NCBI RefSeq assembly: GCF_019457945.1
Contig: NZ_JAHZSU010000003.1
Span: forward strand, 682,001 to 746,000
Source: Ornithinimicrobium laminariae
GTDB lineage: Bacteria > Actinomycetota > Actinomycetes > Actinomycetales > Dermatophilaceae
Reading direction: 5' to 3'
Length of the DNA: 64,000 bases
This document shows, piece by piece, positions 25,385-36,386 of the stretch. Under the pieces are notes generated by a model, which had not been told where the DNA came from, ran no database searches, and was given only the letters and a program-made list of their open reading frames with translations. The number at the start of each line of letters is the position of its first letter. Position 1 is the stretch's first letter. The translations under genes and the position numbers were made by a program.

Positions 25385-26575
25385 GTGCGCACACCTGATG
25401 CGTCGACGCTGGAGAACGTGCGCGTTGCCATCATCACCGAATCGTTTTTGCCCGCTCTAAACGGAGTGACCACCAGTGTCTGCAAGGTGCTGGACTCATT
25501 GGCGGCTAAGGGGCACGAGGCCCTCATCATCGCCCCTGGCACAAGCCCATGGAGCCCGACGCATACGCCTGAGCGTTATGCCGGATATCCGATTCACCCA
25601 GTGACCAGTTTGCCGGTCCGCCAGTTTCGAGTGGGCCTACCTTCGTACGAGATGGAGACGGTGCTGCACCGCTTCCAGCCTGACGTCGTGCATGTCGCCT
25701 CCCCCTTCATCCTGGGCGTCCGCGGACTCACCGCCGCGAGATCGCTAGGCCTGCCCAGCGTCGCCATCTATCAAACCGACATGCCGAGTTACATTCGCCA
25801 ACATTCCGGCCCCGCAGGAGACCTCACTGCACGCGCGGCCTGGGCTTGGATTCGGCGCATTCACGCGCAAGCTGACCTGACGCTGGCGCCGTCAACTTCC
25901 GCTCTCGAAGACCTCCAAGCCCACAACATCCCCCGCACTGCGCTGTGGGGCCGCGGGGTTGATTCAGACCTGTTTCACCCTGATCGTCGCGGGGATGCAG
26001 CGACCCAGGCGTTGCGCCGCGATCTCGCTCCTAACGGCGAAGTCCTGCTTGGGTATGTCGGTCGGCTAGCGCCCGAGAAGGAACTGCACCGCCTCGTCGA
26101 ACTCAACGACACTCCCGGAGTTCGGCTGGTCCTGGTCGGCGAGGGCCCAAGCCGCGACGACCTGGCCGCGCTGTTGCCCGGTGCCGTCTTCTTAGGGCGG
26201 CGCGAGGGGCTTGGCCTGGCACAGGCTTACGCCGCGTTTGATGCCTTCGTGCACACCGGAACTCGAGAGACCTTTGGGCAAACGCTGCAGGAAGCCGCCG
26301 CAGCCGGGCTTCCGGTGGTGGCCCCCGCCCGCGGTGGACCTATCGACCTGGTGGACCACGGGCATACCGGATATTTGTTTAACCCCGTCCAGCCGGGCGC
26401 TTTGGCGGCTGCAGTCAGCCAATTGCTGGTGGGCGAGGATGCTGCGAGTCGGCGGGGAGCCATGGGCGCCCAAGGGCGGGCACGCGTGGTCGAACGGTCC
26501 TGGCCAGCTCTGACCGAGCAACTCGTGCAGCACTACAGTCGGGTGATCCAGGCTGCCCGCGCTCGCGTCGCTTGA
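25385..26575 (+). CDS. GT4 glycosyltransferase, probable GDP-mannose-dependent mannosyltransferase
   Basis: The 396-residue GT-B protein begins with RVAIITESFLPALNGVTTSV, has VVHVASPFILG, YQTDMPSYIRQHSG and WGRGVDSDLFHP in the N-terminal half, and the donor site HTGTRETFGQTLQEAAAAGL with the E-x7-E pattern. It resembles actinobacterial MgtA/PimC-type mannosyltransferases acting on membrane lipids. The adjacent manC supports GDP-mannose as donor. The start may instead be the GTG at 25418, which matches the usual MRVAI beginning. The frame is open further upstream without a start codon. Confidence 0.87.
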   Translation: MRTPDASTLENVRVAIITESFLPALNGVTTSVCKVLDSLAAKGHEALIIAPGTSPWSPTHTPERYAGYPIHPVTSLPVRQFRVGLPSYEMETVLHRFQPDVVHVASPFILGVRGLTAARSLGLPSVAIYQTDMPSYIRQHSGPAGDLTARAAWAWIRRIHAQADLTLAPSTSALEDLQAHNIPRTALWGRGVDSDLFHPDRRGDAATQALRRDLAPNGEVLLGYVGRLAPEKELHRLVELNDTPGVRLVLVGEGPSRDDLAALLPGAVFLGRREGLGLAQAYAAFDAFVHTGTRETFGQTLQEAAAAGLPVVAPARGGPIDLVDHGHTGYLFNPVQPGALAAAVSQLLVGEDAASRRGAMGAQGRARVVERSWPALTEQLVQHYSRVIQAARARVA

Positions 26576-26585
26576 GTCGCGAGCG

Positions 26586-27125
26586 TTATCCGGGCCCGCG
26601 TAGCGCGAAGTCGGTGTCGGAGCGCCAGATTTCGTCGCCGTCGTGGACATACAGCCGGAAGAAAGACGCGACATAGTCAGCCGTGAAGTAGGCCAAGGTG
26701 TCGAACGCGTGGTCTAGAGCAGCCTCGTCGACGTTGTGGGCGATGGTGACGTGCGGGTGATACGGGAAGCTCATCTGGCGATTAACTGGCCCGTGCCGCA
26801 CCTGCTGCTCGAGCTTTTCGCACCAAGCCACTCCTCGAGCCACCTGGATAAACACGACGTCAGAGAGCGGCCGGAAGGTCCCTGTGCCTCGAAGAACAAC
26901 TTTGAATGACGGGTGGTGAGCACCGACCTGGCTGAGGTGCTCACGCAGAGCCGGCAGCACATGCCCAGCAATCGGGGTCGGGGGCAGCAACGTGATGTGG
27001 GTCGGGATGTGCTGGGCCTGGTCATCGCCCAGGCCCAGGCGGAACTGTTTTAGCTCCTCGCCCCAAGGCTCGGGAATGGGTAAGGCGACCCCCACGGTCA
27101 GCATTGCTGATGGTGATGTGCTCAC
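26586..27125 (-). CDS. 2'-5' RNA ligase family protein (2H phosphoesterase fold)
   Basis: The 179-residue protein has the two HxT motifs that define the 2H superfamily: HITLLPP and HVTIAHN, about 85 residues apart. Such proteins ligate or hydrolyse 2',5' or cyclic phosphodiester bonds in RNA or nucleotides; the substrate here is unknown. It is convergent with the GT4 gene and lies 9 bases downstream of exonuclease III on the same strand. The start is GTG at 27125 or ATG at 27104. Confidence 0.88.
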   Translation of the reverse strand: MSTSPSAMLTVGVALPIPEPWGEELKQFRLGLGDDQAQHIPTHITLLPPTPIAGHVLPALREHLSQVGAHHPSFKVVLRGTGTFRPLSDVVFIQVARGVAWCEKLEQQVRHGPVNRQMSFPYHPHVTIAHNVDEAALDHAFDTLAYFTADYVASFFRLYVHDGDEIWRSDTDFALRGPG

Positions 27126-27134
27126 TGGTTAACC

Positions 27135-27935
27135 CTAGCGCTCATAGTCGACGACCACAGGAGCATGATCGCTCCAGCGCGTCTCATAACTCGCGGCTCG
27201 GCCAATCGTTGCGTCCTTCGCGCGCAACGCAGGCGAAGCCCACTGATAGTCAATCCGCCAGCCGGTGTCGTTGTCGAAAGCTTGGCCTCGCCACGACCAC
27301 CAGGAGTATGGGCCGGGCCGCTCCCCCGCGATGGCTCGGACGGCGTCCACGTAGCCAATGTCTGCCCACTGGCTCAAATAGGCCTGCTCCTGCGGCAGAT
27401 AGCCCGCCTTGCCCACGTTGCCCTTGGTGTTCTTGAGGTCAAGGTCGGTGTGGCAAATGTTCATGTCACCCGTCAGCACCACGTCGGCGCCTTGGTCTCG
27501 CAACTCTTTGAGGCGACCAGTGATGGCCTGCAGGAACGCATACTTTTCGCCCTGCTTGCCGGTGCCCGCTTCGCCCGTGTGCACGTATGCGGAGATCACT
27601 GTCACAGGCTTGTCATCACCCACTGCGATGTCAGCTTCGATCCAGCGTCCACCGGCGACATCCCCCAAAACCTGAGAGTCGCGTTCGGCCAAGATGGGCC
27701 AAGGCGTGAGGATCGAGACCCCAGCCCGACCGGCGGCAATGCCCTCCTCTGAGGCTCGACTCCATTCGGCGATCAGTTCGCCATCCATGGCTTTGGTCGC
27801 CTGAGTCTCATTTGCCCGGACTTCCTGTAGCGCGATCACATCAGCGCCGCTGGCGGATAGCCAGGTCAGCCCTCCTCGGCGTTGGGCCGCTCGGATTCCG
27901 TTGACGTTGGCAGACACGATTCTCACGGGGTGCAT
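27135..27935 (-). CDS. xthA: Exodeoxyribonuclease III (AP endonuclease)
   Basis: The 266-residue protein of the EEP nuclease fold cuts DNA at abasic sites and degrades 3' ends during base excision repair. Motifs seen: RIVSANVNGIRAA, VIALQEVRAN (metal-binding Glu), TGDMNICHTDLDLKN (Asp/Asn pair) and the terminal WSDHAPVVVDYE (Asp-His pair). It shares a minus-strand unit with the 2H protein and is divergent from the S10 peptidase-like gene, 36 bases away. Confidence 0.94.
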   Translation of the reverse strand: MHPVRIVSANVNGIRAAQRRGGLTWLSASGADVIALQEVRANETQATKAMDGELIAEWSRASEEGIAAGRAGVSILTPWPILAERDSQVLGDVAGGRWIEADIAVGDDKPVTVISAYVHTGEAGTGKQGEKYAFLQAITGRLKELRDQGADVVLTGDMNICHTDLDLKNTKGNVGKAGYLPQEQAYLSQWADIGYVDAVRAIAGERPGPYSWWSWRGQAFDNDTGWRIDYQWASPALRAKDATIGRAASYETRWSDHAPVVVDYER

Positions 27936-27971
27936 CTAAACAGATGGAGGCGTGCGGCATACAGTCGGGGA

Positions 27972-29483
27972 ATGAGTGAGACCACGACTCCTGACGAAAA
28001 ACCCACCCCCGCCGCGGCGGCTGAGACCGCGGCCATCGAGGCCAAGGCCGCTGCACCGACCGATGACCTGGTGAGCACCGAGCACACGATCACGCTGGAC
28101 GGGCAGGAACTGGCGTACACCGCGACCACGGGCCGCATGGTGTTGCGCGAAGAGGTCTATGAAGGCGGCACCTTTGTTGGCCACAAGCCCAAGGCTGAAG
28201 TTTTTGTGACCTCCTACGTCGCCACCGGTTTGGGCTCTGACGCCAATGAGCGCCCTGTCACTTTTGCCTTCAACGGCGGCCCAGGTTCGTCATCCATGTG
28301 GCTGCACCTTGGTGTGCTTGGCCCGCGTCGAGTGCTGATGGGTGACGTCGATGACTTGATGGCCCCGCCGTATGGTGTCGCCGACAACGCCGAGACCCTG
28401 TTGGCCACCTCGGACCTGGTCTTCATTGATCCGGTGTCGACGGGCTTTTCGCGTGCGGTCGAGGGTGGCAAGCCGAAGGGTTATCACGGCTACAAGGGCG
28501 ATATCGAGTCGATTGCCGAGGTCATCCGGCTGTGGGTGACCCGCAATGAGCGGTGGATGTCGCCGAAATTCTTGGCCGGTGAGTCTTACGGCACGCTGCG
28601 AGCGGCAGCCTTGGCTGAGCACTTACAGTCTCGCTACAGCCTCTTCGTCAATGGACTCATGCTGATCTCCGCAGTGCTGGATGGGGCTTCCATCGGGTTG
28701 AACGACCCCACCAATGACCGGGCGTTCATCGGCTTCCTCCCCACCTATGCAGCCATCGCACATCGCCACGGCAAGCATGAGGGCAGAAGTCTGGATGAAG
28801 TCATCGCTGAGGCTCGCGACTATGTCGAGCGCGACTACCCGTATGCGCTGAGCCGGGGCCACCGACTGGTCGGCGAGGAGCGAGCCGAGCACGTCGCCAA
28901 AGTCGCGGGGTTGATTGGCCTTAACCCCGCATACGTGGATCGGGCAGACCTGCGCGTCGAGCACCTGCGCTTCTTTGCTGAGTTGCTGCGAGACGAAGGC
29001 AAAGTTGTTGGTCGCTTGGACTCGCGTTTCACCGGTCCAGCCCCCAAGGGCAACGCCGAAACGATGGCCGCCGACCCCAGTCATGACGCCATCTCGGGCC
29101 CCTATGCGGCGGCGTTCAACCACATCGTTCGCGCGGAGTTGGACTACCACTCTGACCTGCCGTACGAGCAGATCTCGCGGCGGGTGCACCCGTGGTCGTA
29201 TTCAGACTTCGAGGGCCGCAGCGTTGATGTGACGCCCAACCTGGCTCGGGCAATGCGCGCTAACCCGCATCTGCAGATTCACGTCGCCTACGGCTGGTAC
29301 GACGGCGCGACCCCGTTCTACGCCGCGGAAGAAGTCATGCACCAGTTGGACATTCCCTCCGAGGCTGCGTCTCGAGTCGAGCACCGCTATTACCCGGCCG
29401 GTCACATGATGTATGTCCACGAAGAGTCGAGGAAGGCTCAGGCTGCGGACTTGACGGCATTCGTGGCGCGCGTGGTGGGCTGA
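27972..29483 (+). CDS. S10 family serine carboxypeptidase-like protein
   Basis: The 503-residue protein keeps the S10 signatures: FNGGPGSSSMWLHLG (oxyanion region), the catalytic serine in GESYGTLRA, an aspartate in WYDGATPF and the histidine in YYPAGHMMYVHE. There is no clear signal peptide; the N-terminus is Ala/Pro/Glu-rich, so it may be cytoplasmic. Bacterial members are poorly characterised. I start at the ATG at 27972 with GGGGA upstream. It ends at a long hairpin shared with the convergent DNA repair gene. Confidence 0.9.
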   Translation: MSETTTPDEKPTPAAAAETAAIEAKAAAPTDDLVSTEHTITLDGQELAYTATTGRMVLREEVYEGGTFVGHKPKAEVFVTSYVATGLGSDANERPVTFAFNGGPGSSSMWLHLGVLGPRRVLMGDVDDLMAPPYGVADNAETLLATSDLVFIDPVSTGFSRAVEGGKPKGYHGYKGDIESIAEVIRLWVTRNERWMSPKFLAGESYGTLRAAALAEHLQSRYSLFVNGLMLISAVLDGASIGLNDPTNDRAFIGFLPTYAAIAHRHGKHEGRSLDEVIAEARDYVERDYPYALSRGHRLVGEERAEHVAKVAGLIGLNPAYVDRADLRVEHLRFFAELLRDEGKVVGRLDSRFTGPAPKGNAETMAADPSHDAISGPYAAAFNHIVRAELDYHSDLPYEQISRRVHPWSYSDFEGRSVDVTPNLARAMRANPHLQIHVAYGWYDGATPFYAAEEVMHQLDIPSEAASRVEHRYYPAGHMMYVHEESRKAQAADLTAFVARVVG

Positions 29484-29511
29484 GACAACTCTCTCCGCTC
29501 GGGCATGTCTC

Positions 29512-29565
29512 CTAGTGGAGGGAAAGGAGCGACAAAGCGCCGCTTTCGCTCCTTTCCCCCACTAG
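29512..29565. terminator. Long bidirectional terminator hairpin (CTAGTGGAGG type)
   Basis: Left arm 29512-29532 and right arm 29546-29565 form a stem of 20 base pairs with one bulged base. It sits between the convergent S10 and DNA alkylation repair genes. The outer CTAGTGGAGG and its complement match the outer stem of the palindrome at 12403-12461, while the inner parts differ. Confidence 0.8.
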
Positions 29566-29577
29566 CGCGCTTAGGGC

Positions 29578-30252
29578 CTAGGCAAAACTCCGCACGATGG
29601 GGCGACCGACTCGTCTCGCCGCCGGGTCGCTGCCGTTGCTGAGGTCGGTCGCGAGGCTGACGACATCGTCGCGGAGGTATGGCTGTTTGGTCGCGATCGC
29701 TCGCAGTGACATCGTGATCGCCTTGCCGACGAGCGGTCGGGGGTCTGCTGCTTGAGCCCTGGCATGGCCAACGGCCCGAGGCAGGTGATGCTCTGGGGCA
29801 TTGCGGACATGCAGCGCCAAGCCCCAAATCAGTGCAAACCCCGCCCGTTTCACAAAGAGGCGCTCGTCAGTGACCCACTCATCGACTTTGGACCAGGCAT
29901 CTGACGTCTTGTCGAAGAGCCGGAAGCACACCGTGTCGACGATCGCCCAGTTGTCGAAGTCTTTGCACCACTGCTGCATCTGTTTGGCATCAACCTGGTG
30001 CGGATCATCGACGAGGGCCGCGATGGTCCGGGCTTCATAGGAGCCTTCAGCCCACAACTGTTGAGCTAACTCATGGTCGGTGCCGGCTGCTTTGCCTAAC
30101 TGCAGCAGCCGACGCATCGGGACGCCATAGGAGCTTTCCGCATGGATCCCGTATTGCTCACTCATCGCCTCGACTGCCGCGGGGTCAGCCTCCTCAGCGA
30201 GAGTCGCAAGGACCTCTGCCAGCGTCGCCGGACTGCTCAATGTTGCTGCCAC
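29578..30252 (-). CDS. DNA alkylation repair HEAT-repeat protein (AlkD-like)
   Basis: The 224-residue all-helical protein resembles the AlkC/AlkD superfamily, which excises 3- and 7-alkyl purines using HEAT-like repeats. Recognisable segments are YGVPMRRLLQLGKA, EGSYEARTIAALVDDP, NWAIVDTVCFRLF and VKRAGFALIWGLAL. Alkylpurine specificity is inferred from the family. The GTG start lies inside the 3' end of the upstream gene (16-base overlap), implying coupling with the PNPOx-like protein. Confidence 0.85.
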   Translation of the reverse strand: MAATLSSPATLAEVLATLAEEADPAAVEAMSEQYGIHAESSYGVPMRRLLQLGKAAGTDHELAQQLWAEGSYEARTIAALVDDPHQVDAKQMQQWCKDFDNWAIVDTVCFRLFDKTSDAWSKVDEWVTDERLFVKRAGFALIWGLALHVRNAPEHHLPRAVGHARAQAADPRPLVGKAITMSLRAIATKQPYLRDDVVSLATDLSNGSDPAARRVGRPIVRSFA

Positions 30253-30665
30253 CGCTGCACGCCACCTGCCCCATAAGCGATTGCGTGCACGGCCCGGTGC
30301 GGTGTGATCGCCAGAAAACCTACATCGGGGTTGTTCAGCCCATTCGGGGCAAACTCTTCGAGGTCGTAACTAAAGACCCCAGTCCACAGTCGCTCTTTGG
30401 TATCCAGGTCGCTGAACATCACAGCCGTCCCCCAAACGAGTAGGCCATCTCCTTCGTCGTTCGTCTCCCAGTGCATCGCGACTTTGGGGTTGGCCAAGGC
30501 GTTTCGCACTTTCATCGACGAATGGGCCGTCATGATCCAGATCGTGTTGCCTTCCCATCCTGGATGGACTGGCACGACATGGGGCTCAAGATCAGGACTG
30601 GTGGTCGCGAGGTAGGTCCGCACAGACAGTGCGCGCGCAAGACCTTCAATATCTCCGGCGTCCAT
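30237..30665 (-). CDS. Pyridoxamine 5'-phosphate oxidase-like flavin/F420-binding protein
   Basis: The 142-residue protein has the split-barrel PNPOx pattern: YLATTSPDLEPHVVPVHPGW, IWIMTAHSSMKVRNALANPK and VAMHWE, then DTKERLWTG and FLAITPHRAVHA. In actinobacteria such proteins bind FMN, F420 or heme, so the enzyme name should not be taken literally. The ATG start has AGGAG about 6 bases upstream. It overlaps the DNA repair gene. Confidence 0.85.
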   Translation of the reverse strand: MDAGDIEGLARALSVRTYLATTSPDLEPHVVPVHPGWEGNTIWIMTAHSSMKVRNALANPKVAMHWETNDEGDGLLVWGTAVMFSDLDTKERLWTGVFSYDLEEFAPNGLNNPDVGFLAITPHRAVHAIAYGAGGVQRWQQH

Positions 30666-30744
30666 GATCGCTCCTGGCTTAGGCGGTGGTCACAAACCTA
30701 GCCCACCCCCATGGGGTGCTGATACCCCTGCTGGCCTGAAAGCT

Positions 30745-30795
30745 CTGGTGGCCTGACAACGCTGGTGGCCCGACAACGCTGGTGGCCCGACAACG
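30745..30795. repeat. 17-base tandem repeat, three copies
   Basis: Three adjacent copies of CTGGTGGCCYGACAACG (one C/T difference) lie between the icd terminator and the PNPOx-like gene, with a weaker partial copy just before (30728-30742). They are non-coding as far as I can see, and upstream of the 30665 start. Confidence 0.85.
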
Positions 30796-30796
30796 C

Positions 30797-30832
30797 AGAA
30801 CCACCCCGGACATGGAAGGTCGGGGTGGTTCT
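30797..30832 (-). terminator. Terminator after icd
   Basis: AGAACCACCCC (30797-30807) pairs with GGGGTGGTTCT (30822-30832), with further pairing inside the loop. It lies 21 bases past the icd stop on the minus strand. Confidence 0.85.
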
Positions 30833-30853
30833 TGGTCCTAAAGACCAGTTGCG

Positions 30854-33112
<2,259 letters not shown>

Positions 33113-33206
33113 AGTCGCTGAATCTCCTTGCGTCATGGGGAAGGCATCGGTGCCATCTTTGGATTCAGGCTACCCCGCCGCGGTGACTCTGCCCATGGCG
33201 ATGTCA

Positions 33207-33227
33207 CCTGACGCTGCTAACGTCAGG
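33207..33227. promoter_or_regulatory. Palindrome in the icd-mdh divergent region
   Basis: CCTGACG (33207-33213), a 7-base spacer and CGTCAGG (33221-33227) form a perfect inverted repeat in the 153-base gap between the divergent icd and mdh starts. The position suits an operator controlling both. Confidence 0.45.
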
Positions 33228-33265
33228 CGTAGATCGTTCAATCCTCTTTTAGAAGGGCTAAGACA

Positions 33266-34261
33266 GTGGAGCGCACCCCCGTCAAGGTTGCAGTCACCGG
33301 CGCCGCCGGTCAGATCTGTTACAACCTCCTTTTCCGTATTGCTTCGGGCGAAATGCTGGGCAAGGACACTCCGGTGGAGTTGCGGCTGCTCGAGATCACC
33401 CCAGCGCTAAAGGCGCTTGAGGGTGTGGTCATGGAGTTGGATGACTGCGCATTCCCGCTGCTGTCAGGCGTGCAGATCGGCGACGACGCTAACAAGGTCT
33501 TCGACGGCGTCAACATTGCGCTCTTGGTGGGCGCTCGCCCACGCAGCAAGGGCATGGAGCGCGGCGACCTGCTTGAAGCCAACGGCAACATCTTCACCGG
33601 CCAGGGCAAGGCCCTGAACGACCACGCTGCCGATGACGTGCACATCACGGTGACCGGCAATCCAGCGAACACCAACGCCCTGATCGCCATGAACAACGCC
33701 CCGGATATCCCCCAGGAGCGTTTCTCGGCGCTGACCCGCCTGGACCACAACCGCGCGATGGCTCAGTTGGCGCACAAGACGGGGCTGACGGTTTCGCAGA
33801 TCAAGAAGATGACGATCTGGGGCAACCACTCAGCAACTCAGTACCCCGACCTGTTCCACTGCGAGGCTGATGGCAAGAACGCCGCCGAGTTGGTTGACGA
33901 CCAAAGCTGGTTGGCGGACACCTTCATCCCCACCGTCGCCAAGCGTGGCGCAGCCATTATTGAGGCCCGTGGCTCGTCCTCGGCCGCATCGGCTGCTTCG
34001 GCCACGATCGACCACACTCGCGACTGGTTCGGTGGCACCGCCAAAGGTGACTGGACTTCGATGGCCGTCGTCTCAGACGGTTCGTATGGCGTGCCCGAGG
34101 GTTTGATCTCTTCGTTCCCCGTCACGACTGAGAACGGCAACTACTCCATCGTTCAGGGGCTGGAGATCGACGAGTTCTCCCGGGACAAGATCGACGCTTC
34201 GGTCGCCGAGCTGGCAGAAGAGCGCGATGCAGTCACTGACCTCGGGATGATGAGCAACTAG
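33266..34261 (+). CDS. mdh: Malate dehydrogenase
   Basis: It interconverts malate and oxaloacetate with NAD in the TCA cycle. The 331-residue protein has the Rossmann motif [17 protein letters not shown], the Arg-containing substrate loop ([14 protein letters not shown]) and the catalytic His in [11 protein letters not shown]. The GTG start has AAGGG upstream. The stop codon overlaps the convergent DUF3017 stop within a shared CTAG. Confidence 0.97.
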   Translation: MERTPVKVAVTGAAGQICYNLLFRIASGEMLGKDTPVELRLLEITPALKALEGVVMELDDCAFPLLSGVQIGDDANKVFDGVNIALLVGARPRSKGMERGDLLEANGNIFTGQGKALNDHAADDVHITVTGNPANTNALIAMNNAPDIPQERFSALTRLDHNRAMAQLAHKTGLTVSQIKKMTIWGNHSATQYPDLFHCEADGKNAAELVDDQSWLADTFIPTVAKRGAAIIEARGSSSAASAASATIDHTRDWFGGTAKGDWTSMAVVSDGSYGVPEGLISSFPVTTENGNYSIVQGLEIDEFSRDKIDASVAELAEERDAVTDLGMMSN

Positions 34262-34536
34262 CGAATAACCAAACTTGCGGTCAGGATAGTGGTGGCTGAT
34301 GCCAGCACCAACAAGATGGTCACATCTGCCACCCGAGACCTGACGCGCAAGCCCCCGGCCCATCGGCCCGGGACGATGAGACGCACCATGGCCGCCACCA
34401 TCAAAGTGGCGGCCATGGTGTATCCAAAACCGCGCAAACCGCCGCTGAGCAGCATCCAGCAGGCAGCCGCCAACCCGAGTGGCAACAACCACCAGAGCCC
34501 CAACGGCTGGCGCGAGCCTGAATTATTCAGTGCCAA
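34258..34536 (-). CDS. DUF3017 small membrane protein
   Basis: The 92-residue protein has three hydrophobic helices ([53 protein letters not shown]) and matches the actinobacterial DUF3017 family commonly found after folD. Its TTG start overlaps the end of folD by 14 bases. Function is unknown. Confidence 0.85.
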   Translation of the reverse strand: MALNNSGSRQPLGLWWLLPLGLAAACWMLLSGGLRGFGYTMAATLMVAAMVRLIVPGRWAGGLRVRSRVADVTILLVLASATTILTASLVIR

Positions 34537-35380
34537 GACCGGCCGCTCGCTCGGCCGCCGCGACGACGTTTTCGAGCAACATGGCTCGCGTCATCGGGCC
34601 AACACCACCCGGGTTAGGCGAAACCCAGCCCGCGACGTCGGCAACCTCTTTTGCGACGTCCCCAGCGATCTTGCCGTCCCGGCGCGCAACGCCCACATCA
34701 AGCACTGCTGCATTCGGCTTGATCATGTCTGCTGTGACCAGATCCGGCACCCCAGCCGCTGACACCACAATGTCGGCTTTGCGAGTGTGGCTGGCCAAGT
34801 CTTTGGTGCCTGTATGGCACAGCGTCACGGTCGCGTTTTCAGAGCGACGGGTCAGGATGAGGCCCAGTGGGCGCCCAACCGTGAGCCCACGGCCAATCAC
34901 GACAACCTCTGCCCCGTTGATCTCGACATCGTGGCGCCGCAGCAAGTCAATGACACCCATCGGCGTGCACGGCAAAGGAGCCTCTTCGCCGAGCACCAGC
35001 GACCCGAGGTTCACTGGGTGCAGACCATCAGCATCCTTGCCTGGGTCAACCTTGGACAGAATGGCGAACTCGTCGAGCCCCGTGGGCTGCTGCACCAAAA
35101 ACGCGGTGCAAGCCGGGTCGTTGTTGAGCTCTTCGACGACCTGTTCGACATTCGCCTGAGTGGACTCGGCCGGAAGATCACGACGGATTGAAGCAATCCC
35201 AATCTCGGCGCAGTCGCGGTGCTTTGCGTTGACATACCAGGTGCTTCCCGGGTCGTTGCCAACGAGAACCGTGCCCAGCCCAGGGGTGATGCCCTTTTCG
35301 GCCAAGACAGCGACACGCTGCTTGAGGTCGGACTTGATAGTTGCGAGTGCGGACTTGCCGTCGAGAATCCCTGCCGTCAT
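34523..35380 (-). CDS. folD: Methylenetetrahydrofolate dehydrogenase / cyclohydrolase
   Basis: FolD interconverts 5,10-methylene- and 10-formyl-tetrahydrofolate, supplying formyl groups for the PurN and PurH steps encoded just upstream. The 285-residue protein has [17 protein letters not shown] with the catalytic Lys, [21 protein letters not shown] and the NADP-binding [16 protein letters not shown]. It is in the same minus-strand run as purN-purH, separated by a transporter gene. Confidence 0.96.
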   Translation of the reverse strand: MTAGILDGKSALATIKSDLKQRVAVLAEKGITPGLGTVLVGNDPGSTWYVNAKHRDCAEIGIASIRRDLPAESTQANVEQVVEELNNDPACTAFLVQQPTGLDEFAILSKVDPGKDADGLHPVNLGSLVLGEEAPLPCTPMGVIDLLRRHDVEINGAEVVVIGRGLTVGRPLGLILTRRSENATVTLCHTGTKDLASHTRKADIVVSAAGVPDLVTADMIKPNAAVLDVGVARRDGKIAGDVAKEVADVAGWVSPNPGGVGPMTRAMLLENVVAAAERAAGLGTE

Positions 35381-35390
35381 GGTGCCCAGT

Positions 35391-36386
35391 CTACTTAGCG
35401 CGACGTGCGGCTAACGCCGCCGCGATAGCTGCCACCACGGTGATCACGACCCCGATGATCATTTGGAGGCCAACCTGGTCACGCGTTGCCGGGTTCACAA
35501 AGTCCAAGACCAACGCCACCAGCATTTGCGAGGTGATGGTGGTGAGGCCAAAGAGCAGGACGCCGCTGTGTTGCACTGCCCAGGCCGCGAGCGCGATAAA
35601 GACGACTCCGATCAGCCCGCCCCACCACGCCCACCAGGGCACCTGATTCCAGGTGTCGGGCCAGCCGGAACGCAGCACCGGGACGATACCGATGACCACC
35701 AGGGTCGTGCTGCCGGTAACGAAGTTAAACCAGGTCGTGGCTAGCGCCGAGCGGCTCACCTTGTTGACCCGCCCGTTAATTGCCTGCTGGACCGCTATGC
35801 CCATGCCTACAAGGAAGCCCAACAGGACGGGAAAGAGGGCCGCGCTTGCGCCCGACTCGCCCGAGGTGGCCGCGACAGCCACGCCAACAACGGCGAGTGC
35901 GGCAGCCAACACCCGCAGCACGGATAGCGCCTGGGCGGGAGCCGGGCCTAGACCGTACCGATCAACAAAGAGCGCACAGACGGTCTGTCCGCCGATCGTC
36001 GCAATCAAGAAGGCAGCGACGCCGATGATCGGGACCGCATACGTCTGGCTGCCGACCAGCAGGCCACCTGCAACGCCACCAAGCATCTGCCACCACACGA
36101 GCTCCCGGGTGCGCAGAGCCGTGACGACACGGTCAACTCGGACTCGCTGAGCTTTGCTGACCAGCAGTAACGTCAGGACAACGAGGCCAGAACCAAAGCT
36201 GAACCACGCTGCTGGAAAACTACCGACGGCTTCGGACAACCGGCCGTTCATCCGCGATTGGATGGCAATCAAAGCACCGCACAGGAAAGCAGCGGCTAGT
36301 GCCCAGGACTGCAACGCAGAGTTCGAGAGGACAGCGCTCGCGCGGGTGGTACCTGCGGCCGCTGTCGCCCCCGACTCAGTGGGCAA
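35391..36386 (-). CDS. DMT superfamily transporter (YdcZ/DUF606-type, internally duplicated)
   Basis: About 331 residues with ten hydrophobic helices arranged as two repeats. [23 protein letters not shown]... in the first half matches [21 protein letters not shown]... in the second; both halves then have an AAWFSFGSG / TTWFNFVTG element. That duplication is the hallmark of full-length DUF606 proteins. The substrate is unknown. I propose the TTG at 36386, overlapping the purH end by 11 bases, since the longer open frame to 36497 reads through purH; the start is uncertain. Confidence 0.8.
   Translation of the reverse strand: MPTESGATAAAGTTRASAVLSNSALQSWALAAAFLCGALIAIQSRMNGRLSEAVGSFPAAWFSFGSGLVVLTLLLVSKAQRVRVDRVVTALRTRELVWWQMLGGVAGGLLVGSQTYAVPIIGVAAFLIATIGGQTVCALFVDRYGLGPAPAQALSVLRVLAAALAVVGVAVAATSGESGASAALFPVLLGFLVGMGIAVQQAINGRVNKVSRSALATTWFNFVTGSTTLVVIGIVPVLRSGWPDTWNQVPWWAWWGGLIGVVFIALAAWAVQHSGVLLFGLTTITSQMLVALVLDFVNPATRDQVGLQMIIGVVITVVAAIAAALAARRAK

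Noticed and set aside
25299..25450. Short ORF starting at a GTG in the manC-GT4 gap
   Set aside because: About 47 codons in a frame overlapping the GT4 start, with no ribosome site at proper distance and no sensible protein pattern.
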